DNA of 64,000 bases. It comes from Trissonchulus latispiculum (lineage: Eukaryota; Nematoda; Enoplea; Enoplida; Ironidae). The notes below the pieces were generated by a model, which saw only the letters and a list, made by a program, of their open reading frames with translations, did no database searches and had not been told where the DNA came from. Positions within the stretch are counted from its first letter, which is position 1, and the number at the start of each line of letters is the position of its first letter. The translations under genes and the position numbers were made by a program. The stretch is taken from positions 1-64,000 of the forward strand of contig JASAND010023092.1 of the NCBI GenBank assembly GCA_030248195.1, written 5' to 3'. Of this stretch, positions 57,608 to 64,000 are shown piece after piece.

Positions 57608-59884
57608 AGAATAAAAATGCTCCGGTGGAGCATGAAAAATGCAATATGGGTGACATTCGGTTGTAAATGGACAGAGGACTAGGTTTTAAAACGTTAATAT
57701 GGGAGGGACAGGTTGTAAATGCCAGGAGGACTAGGTTAAAAGCGCACTAATATGGACCAGCTTCGCTGAACAACCCATATTCGCGAAAACTGCCCAGAGT
57801 TTCTACCGGCTGCTGCTTGCTGTTGCTATCGGCAGTTCTTCAGAAAATTGTACGATTTGTCAGCATGACCTTGCAAGTATATGTATATATATAGTCGTGC
57901 TCCTTATTAAACAACTTAATAATACACGTACATAATGTCAACTGCCTTTCGCATCAACTTAATACAAGATTCTGCGCTGACAGTGCAGAAAAAACACCTT
58001 GAACACCTTTCTACCAGAACTGCATTGTTTATTTGGAATAAGCTTTAATATTTCAAAATCGTCCCGCTTGCTTTGAAAGCTGAAGAATGTAGATCTTACT
58101 CGTATGTCATGTGGAGTGGAGCATGAGTGACCGCGAATATGGGTTGTTCAGCGAAGCTGGTCCATATTAGTGCGCTTTTAACCTAGTCCTCCTGGCATTT
58201 ACAACCTGTCCCTCCCATATTAACGTTTTAAAACCTAGTCCTCTGTCCATTTACAACCGAATGTCACCCATATTGCATTTTTCATGCTCCACCGGAGCAT
58301 TTTTATTCTTGTCCTATTTCATTTTTAAGGTTCTCAGTAAAAAGCAAAAACGTTAAAGCTGTGTGAAAGAAACTTTAAAAATTCCGCCAATCATTAATCG
58401 TCAACCGAAAGTACAGAACAAAGAAGCTTGAAAAGTTCCAAGTTCTTCCTTTTTCTCTATTTTGACAGAAATCCAACATCCAGTACCCATGGCTGCAATA
58501 GTTTTAGTTGCTGTATATAGCATATAGCACTCTACTGCAGCGCAACCAAATGCAAACTTTACTGTCAGTGAAGGAAACTAATACAGCACGATTTGCAATG
58601 CTATGCCGCACTTGTGTGCAAAATTTCGGACGATTGCAACTTACCTGTAGCTAGTTATAGGCCGTGCTGTACTTCAGCAGCACTCTACTGCAGCACAACC
58701 AGATGCAAACTTTACTGTCGGTGAAGGAAACTCATACGGCACGATTTGCAATGCTCTGCCGCACTTGTGTGCAAAATTTCGGACGATTGCAACTTACCTG
58801 TAGCTAGTTACAGGCCGTGCTGTACTTCAGCAGCACTCTACTGCAGAGCAATTAGGCGCAAACTTCACTGCCAAAAAAGGAGACTTGTATGGCATGATTT
58901 CCAATGCTATTATTCTGCACCTGCCTACAGAATTTCAGACGATTGCAAGTTTTCTGTAGTTAGTTATAGGCCGTGCTGTACTTCTGCAGCACTCCACTGC
59001 AGCGCAACCACATAGTAACATCGTAATAAGTATACGAAACGTATCTATATATAATAGTTTGTCATGTCCTAAGCTATCTGTGTGCCGAATTTCAAATACC
59101 AGTGACGAATGAATAACTTGTTATCGAAGGTGCTGTGTTTGGGGCAGCACATACAGCACGGTGGAAGCTAGAGAGTGCACCAACTAACATAGCTACAGTT
59201 CCCCCTTACTACAGACATGATTTTCACCAAGTTTCATATGTTTAGCCGTTTACAGTAAGTCTACAGACAGCGTGCTATGGTTGTTGCATAATAGTACAGC
59301 ACGATACCAGCACCGCACAGCGATCATCGTGTTCAGCACCATCACCATGCGTCCCACTAACTGGCCCAAAACAGCATATTTAGGCCTATTTTTGACTATC
59401 TTCTGTGGAGTTGGGACTTAGAAATATTTCCGAAAATGGCTATTTGGCCGGACCAACTTTGGGCCGGCCGCCAGAACGATTCTGGCCAGATATCAAAAAT
59501 CGCCCTCGTTAGGACATAAACCCTTCCGTAGATCCTTATGCAACAAACCACGTATCTCTAGCGTCTTACCTGAGTCCTGCAGCTTTGACAAAAATTGGCC
59601 ATTTTTGGCCATTTTAGCGCCAAGTCCGCTTTTGGCCGGCCGTACAGATGGCTGGCCGGGCCGGGCAGCGAAAACGTATCAAAAAGGTTCACTTTCGGGG
59701 TATATACGTTCAGAAAAACCAAACTTCACTTGCTGAAAATGCCCAGATCGTTCAAACACTCCGACAGAAAATTGCATTTTTCCAAGCGTGACTTACACGG
59801 AAAAAACAAACGGACCTACTAAAACAATTTCAAAAACCTACTAGAAATCTTTGGCGAAGCCGGAAGATTTTGGAAAATTTGGTC

Positions 59885-59953
<69 letters not shown>

Positions 59954-60134
59954 ACCAGGGAGTGATATAGTCATTCAAGGCCGCTGCAAGTCTCCAAAGT
60001 GCAGAACACCCAAACATACCGCAATGAAGTTCGACCGAATAGGGAGAATGCCACTGTCCCAGAGACCGAAAAAGGAAATACGATTATATATTATAACGCA
60101 TATTATGGAGGCTGGGCGCCCTCATATATATACG

Positions 60135-60199
<65 letters not shown>

Positions 60200-61600
60200 T
60201 CGATTTCTGAGAAATTCGACTGTGCTGCCTGTACTTCCGGACAACCTTCAAAAATCGATTTGGCTCAAACTTTCAGAACTTGTAGCAATCTGACCTAAAA
60301 GGAAAACCTTCAAATATTAGAGCTCAACTCCGTATATTCAACGAGTTATAGCAAAATTCGTGATTTTCGACTCTGCCACTGACGTCGCCGTAGGACTTCA
60401 CCAATCAAAATTGTGCTCAGGCCGATAGAGAAGAGTCAGACAGTTCATATCTTAACCATACAGGCACCACACATGGGGCACCTATCCCTGCCAGTTTGAG
60501 TTTTCTAGCGGTCATGTTCCGCAGTTTGCGACGGTCGAACCTTAGCTTAAGCCTCCAAGCTCAGTAGGCGCATTTCCACATTTTTTGACCTAGCGACCTC
60601 ATTATGCCTTAGTACCACGCAATTTTTATAAATATTATTTATCCATATGCTGCCAACGTCCATGCAAAAAATGAGCAAAATCCCAGACCCACTTTTGAGA
60701 TATGGCCATTCAAAGTTCGAAAAATCGCCGTTTTTGAGCCAAAACAGCGATTATGGCAACTTTGACCCGCCATAGCCGACTAATGAAAAAAGATATCGGC
60801 GTAATATTTCAGATATATAACCTAGGTACCCTTGGCAATGTTTCGGGCAAGTTTCAGCCAAATTGGAAAAATTTTATTTTTTTTGATTTTTCATCCCCCA
60901 AAATGGGCCGAATAATCGAAAAAAATAAAATTTCTCCGATTTGGCTGAAACTTGCCCGAAACATTGCCAAGGTTACCTAGGTTATATGTCTAAAATATTA
61001 CGCCGATATCTTTTTTCATTAGTCGGCTATGGCGGGTCAAAGTTGCCATAATCGCTGTTTTGGCTCAAAAACGGCGATTTTTCGAACTTTGAATGGCCAT
61101 ATCTCAAAAGTGGGTCTGGGATTTTGCTCATTTTTTGCATGGACGTTGGTAGCATATGGATAAATAATATTTATAAAAATTGCGTGGTACTAAGGCATAA
61201 TGAGGTCGCTAGGTCAAAAAATGTGGAAATGCGCCTACTGAGCTTGGAGGCTTAAGCTAAGGTTCGACCGTCGCAAACTGCGGAACATGACCGCTAGAAA
61301 ACTCAAACTGGCAGGGATAGGTGCCCCATGTGTGGTGCCTGTATGGTTAAGATATGAACTGTCTGACTCTTCTCTATCGGCCTGAGCACAATTTTGATTG
61401 GTGAAGTCCTACGGCGACGTCAGTGGCAGAGTCGAAAATCACGAATTTTGCTATAACTCGTTGAATATACGGAGTTGAGCTCTAATATTTGAAGGTTTTC
61501 CTTTTACGTCAGGTTGCTACAAGTCCTGAAAGTTTGAGCCAAATCGATTTTTGAAGGTTGTCCAAGTTATGGTTGACCCTACCAGAAATCGGCTCATATA

Positions 61601-61656
<56 letters not shown>

Positions 61657-64000
61657 TACGTATACGTATATATTTATATATTTAGGCTTATTTATGACCA
61701 TTTTCTGTTGAGTTGGGACTTAGAAATTTCGGGCCAGCCGCCTGAACGATCCCGATCAGATATAGAAAATCGCCTCGGTTATGACACGCTACCCTTCCCA
61801 CAGTTTTTCTCTAGCTTGTTCCCTGAGCCCTGTAGCTGTGGCACAAAATTGGCCTTTTTAGCCGCCCATCTTAGCGGCCAGGCCACTTTTGGCCGGCCGC
61901 ACAGGTGGCCTGCCGGGCCGGGCAGCGAAAAATGGTCCAAAAGGTGCGTTAACACACAGGCCCGCACCCAGGATTTTGAAAAGGGGGGGTCCAAGGTAAA
62001 ACGCAACAGGGGGTCTGCGGGGCGTAGCCCCCCAGAAGTTAAAGAATTTTTGCAGTTTTGCCAAAAACAGTACATTGGACATTTATTTCTTGCAAAAAGT
62101 GAATTATCGCGCGAAAAGTTTTTAAAAATAGCAGTTTTTGCCCTAAAAATAGCTAAAATTCTCCATTTTGCCATAAAAATAGCTAAAATTTTCCATTTTG
62201 TCATCCCAAAAGGGGGGTCTAGACCCCTTGAACCGCCCCCTGGGTGCCTGGCTTTTTCCTAGGCAAAAATTTCTGGGGGCGGTCCTCCCCAGGTCTGGGG
62301 GGGAGAGAAAAATTTTTCAAGAATGCTTAAAAAATAGCCATTTTTTGCTGCTGAGCTAAAATATATATTAACTATTTTTAACTAAAAAATTTTTAGCTAA
62401 AAAATGCTTTAAAATGTCTAAAAATCCGACGAAGCCGGAAAAATTTTTCAAAATTTACCCTCAAAACCCTATTTTTCCGGGCACTTTAAAGTTCTGGGGA
62501 GGGGGAAGGCCCGAATCCTGGGGGGGCGACCCAAGTCTGGGGGGGGGACGAAATTCTGGGGGGCGCCCCCCCTGTAGGAAAAAGCCAGGGTGCGGCCTTT
62601 TTAACACATATATAATGTACTACTCTCAGAGAAACCAAACTTCAGCTGCTGAAAATGCCCAGATCGTTCTAACAGTCCGACAGAAAACTGCATTTTTCCA
62701 AGCGTGACTTACATGGGGAAAAAACAAACTGACCTAGCTTGTCCGGATTCGAAAATTTTTAAAGTTGAAAATTTTGACCAAAACCTTTTTGCTACTTGTA
62801 GTACTCGTCGTTCTGATTTTAATTATACCAAATTTGTCTAGTTTCGTTGAGTATTTAGCTGGCACGGTGCTCGAACGCGTATCTAAGGGCCGCGCTGAGC
62901 CTTTTACACCCATATAGGAGGTCGCTATAGCGCCCCCTATATTATAATTATAAAACTGATTTTTTTCAGTTTCATTTCATTTGGTATCATTCGAAAGGTC
63001 TTGGTTTGGAGATTTCAAAAATGCAAATATTAGCTCTTAATTCCTTACCGTTAATTAGCTATGCCTACAAATTAGCACTTTTCAAAATCGGCGGGGCTCT
63101 CCGAGCTATATAAGGTGTGGTAACTTTTGCAATAAGATGGCTGGGTTTACCCAATGTTATAAAGCTCAAATGGCTAGGTTTACCCAATGTTATAAAGCTC
63201 AAATTTATATCTGAGAATTCCGTACAGGCATGGGCCAGGCCCGCGCCATGGAAAAGGGAGGGTCCATGGTCAAATGCAACTCGGGTGTCTCCCAGAAGTT
63301 GAAGTATTTTTGCATTTTTGCCAAAATGTACATTAGATGTTTATTTCTTGCAAAAAGTAAATTATCGCGCCTCGAAAAGTTTTTAGAAATCGCTGTTTTG
63401 CTATAAAAATACCAAATTTTTTTTCATTTTGTCGCCTCCCCTGGGCCCGGCCTTGGCATGGGCGTATCCAGGGGAGGGAGTTGGGGTGTAGAAACCCTCC
63501 TTATGAGTTGACCAACGGAAAGTTGCATCAACATTTTAGTGTTTATAATGTAAAATTTTGCGCCTTTTGATGCGGCAAGGATAAATTGCTGTGAATACTC
63601 ATTTTAAGGTGGAACTTCCCAGCGAAAGTATAACTTGTTGAAAAATTTCTTCTTCCAGTGCGTCAACCTCTGTGTAAAAATTTCCGAAAGCCCCCTCCGT
63701 TTCAGAATCCTGGACACTCCTCTGCTCACAGGTTATATTCATACGTAACTAAAATAATTCATCTCAATCAGAAGTTCTGGATTACGTACGTGTAGGTAAT
63801 TTTAATTGTATTAGCCCAAACTTCAAATGTTTTTTCACAAACATAGTTGCAAGTTTTACTTAGTTGAAATTTCCGGGTAGACTGCTGTATTTGCTTACAT
63901 AATTTAGAATTTAGCTTTGCCAAGTTGTATAAATGTTTTGTCCGTTTCCAGGTTCTTTGTGGATTAGTAAGCCGACAACTGAAGGTTTATGACTCTTCGC
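53362..64000 (+). CDS. WDR74: WDR74-like ribosome-biogenesis protein, first three exons, continues past the window
   Basis: Exon 1, 53362-53401, encodes MDAYVGTEIGLLK. Exon 2, 53983-54092, encodes GVKFVSNSFDNINELSHLRK, then AEDEITSICWGDSENVE. Exon 3 begins at 63952 (VLCGLVSRQLKVYDSS) and runs off the window. Phases agree and the borders are GT-AG (TTTTTAG and CGTTTCCAG acceptors). The pieces line up with the N terminus of WDR74, whose start has the form VWVGTETGILKGV followed by (A/S)(L/I)CWG and the first WD blade (xVGxxDRTVKxF). WDR74 (yeast Nsa1) is a nucleolar WD40 protein needed for 60S subunit assembly. The Met at 53362 was chosen because it directly precedes the conserved YVGTE. Intron 2 is about 9.86 kb and filled with satellites and foldback elements. 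Confidence 0.83.
54357..56235. repeat. Duplicated block with a tandem repeat of about 165 bp
   Basis: A block beginning TTCCGGTTTCTCGCTTTTGA at 54357 starts again at 55187, giving two near copies of about 830-1000 bp. Within each, a unit of roughly 162-173 bp (CTTGCTGTGCTGGTTCCACT ... GGTCGGTACCGACTTCCGGG ... GCGCCCAGCTCATTCC) is tandemly repeated, about seven times in all. Open frames on both strands are a by-product of the unit length. It lies in WDR74 intron 2. Confidence 0.85.
56238..56675. repeat. Tandem repeat, about 141-bp unit, three copies
   Basis: The word GTCAAAA(A/C)T(A/G)AAA(A/T)TTT(C/T)CAAAAG starts units at about 56240, 56384 and 56525, each including TTTTGTCATAGAACTACATG and GGTGGGGTGGGG. 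It lies in WDR74 intron 2. Confidence 0.85.
56749..57558. mobile_element. Foldback element, ATGCTCC family, copy 2
   Basis: Arms 56749-56933 and 57377-57558 are inverted copies. The ends are CAAGAACAAAAAATGCTCC and GGAGCATTTTTGGTTCTTG. In this variant the modular blocks are CATATGAG(T/C) instead of ATATGGG, three per arm. Its length (810 bp) equals that of copy 1 (809 bp) although the centres do not look related. No coding capacity. Confidence 0.85.
57559..57605. repeat. (TA)n microsatellite between two foldback elements
   Basis: TTATATATATACGTGTGTAT followed by an uninterrupted TA run separates copies 2 and 3. Confidence 0.85.
57606..58311. mobile_element. Foldback element, ATGCTCC family, copy 3
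   Basis: Arms 57606-57786 and 58132-58311 are almost perfect inverted copies. The ends are CAAGAATAAAAATGCTCC and GGAGCATTTTTATTCTTG, and each end carries the hairpin ATGCTCC-ggt-GGAGCAT (or its complement). The arm blocks ATATGGG and GAGGACTAGG and the inner junction CCCATATTCGCG match copy 1 closely. No coding capacity. Confidence 0.88.
58527..59015. repeat. Tandem repeat, about 151-bp unit, three copies
   Basis: Units start with GCACTCTACTGCAG at about 58529, 58680 and 58831, and the next unit begins as GCACTCCACTGCAG near 58988. Each includes CAAAATTTCGGACGATTGCA-type text and TATAGGCCGTGCTGTACTTC. An 89-codon frame at 58746-59015 follows the repeat and is not taken as a gene. Confidence 0.85.
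59370..59830. repeat. Repeat unit, direct copy at 61683-62735
   Basis: TTCTGTGGAGTTGGGACTTA, GGCCGGCCGTACAGATGGC and GAAAATGCCCAGATCGTTC occur here and, in the same order, at 61683-61950 and 62630-62735. The second copy is interrupted by a hAT-like element, and the two copies flank the 1.4-kb palindrome. Confidence 0.8.
59888..60196. repeat. (AT)n microsatellites left of the palindrome
   Basis: Two long TA runs (59888-59953 and about 60135-60196) surround a short unique piece. The second directly borders the palindrome arm. Confidence 0.9.
60197..61595. mobile_element. Near-perfect 1.4-kb palindrome
   Basis: The left arm (60197-about 60889) and right arm (about 60904-61595) are inverted copies that differ only rarely over about 690 bp, except for an approximately 40-bp divergent patch near the outer ends. 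The central loop is about 15-25 bp. Both sides are bordered by (TA)n runs. No frame of significant length resembles a protein. Such arms would form a long hairpin RNA if transcribed, and the locus lies in intron 2 of WDR74. Confidence 0.9.
61597..61660. repeat. (AT)n microsatellite right of the palindrome
   Basis: A long TA run with one CATATA interruption, then TACGTATACGTA. Confidence 0.9.
61957..62600. mobile_element. hAT-like MITE with perfect 8-bp TSD
   Basis: It starts CAGGCCCGCACCCAGGATTT and ends AAAAGCCAGGGTGCGGCCTT, flanked by the identical octamer TTAACACA (61949-61956 and 62601-62608). The interior holds G-rich blocks and ATTATCGCGCGAAAAGTTTT, which recurs in 63235-63454. It interrupts the second copy of the 59370-59830 repeat. 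Confidence 0.85.
62740..63226. other. Intronic stretch with no recognised element
   Basis: Part of WDR74 intron 2. A 27-bp direct duplication (TGGCT-GGGTTTACCCAATG-type text) lies at about 63138-63200. Nothing else was recognised. Confidence 0.45.
63235..63454. mobile_element. hAT-like MITE, shorter relative, perfect 8-bp TSD
   Basis: It starts CCAGGCCCGCGCC and ends GGGCCCGGCCTT, flanked by GGCATGGG on both sides (63227-63234 and 63455-63462). The interior shares TTTATTTCTTGCAAAAAGTA and ATTATCGCGC with 61957-62600, so both belong to one family. Confidence 0.8.

Noticed and set aside
60753..60980. Open frame across the centre of the 1.4-kb palindrome
   Set aside because: It reads into its own inverted arm. 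The length is explained by the palindrome and the peptide resembles nothing known.

Overview
The window looks like nuclear DNA of an invertebrate metazoan. Conserved animal genes are broken into short exons with canonical GT-AG introns, exons are visibly richer in G+C than the AT-rich introns, a non-LTR retrotransposon is present, and most of the remaining DNA is DNA-transposon derivatives. The species cannot be named from the sequence alone. There are no bacterial operons, rRNA genes or CRISPR arrays.

Genes. (1) Minus strand, 4070-8280: five exons of a PAP2/phospholipid-phosphatase-like membrane protein in which two catalytic residues are replaced. (2) Plus strand, 10916-20134: nine exons of TRMT11, the catalytic subunit of the tRNA guanine-10 N2-methyltransferase; its first exon or exons were not found. 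(3) Minus strand, 14640-16941: a complete six-exon secreted fibrinogen-domain protein of 309 aa, nested antisense inside the TRMT11 intron that splits the catalytic DPPY motif. (4) Plus strand, 31856-32943: the last two exons of a small cysteine-containing protein built from three similar blocks (VMO-I/jacalin-like beta-prism pattern). (5) Plus strand, from 53362 to the window edge: the first three exons of WDR74, whose second intron is about 9.9 kb. Broken copies of a UPF1-like SF1 helicase lie at 35764-36275 and 38124-39545.

Repeats. A nearly full-length CR1/Jockey-group LINE lies on the minus strand (about 49195-52950). The rest is dominated by non-autonomous DNA elements, several with target-site duplications readable in the sequence: hAT-like elements with 8-bp duplications (1515-3096, 7160-7546, 37114-37624, 61957-62600, 63235-63454), a TA-flanked element with an empty-site paralogue in the same window (28844-30212), and TTAA-flanked elements (20338-21554, 23295-24692, 26380-27391, 40546-41987). 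A small MITE family ending in CAAGAGTACATAA recurs throughout, including gene introns.

The outstanding property is the number of long inverted repeats. At least eleven foldback structures with arms of roughly 130 to 690 bp are present, including a near-perfect 1.4-kb palindrome (60197-61595) and a three-member family (1654-2462, 56749-57558, 57606-58311) with about 182-bp modular arms and termini that can themselves form hairpins. Nested insertions (foldback inside hAT; hAT inside MITE; TTAA insertion inside MITE; hAT inside helicase remnant) give a readable relative chronology.
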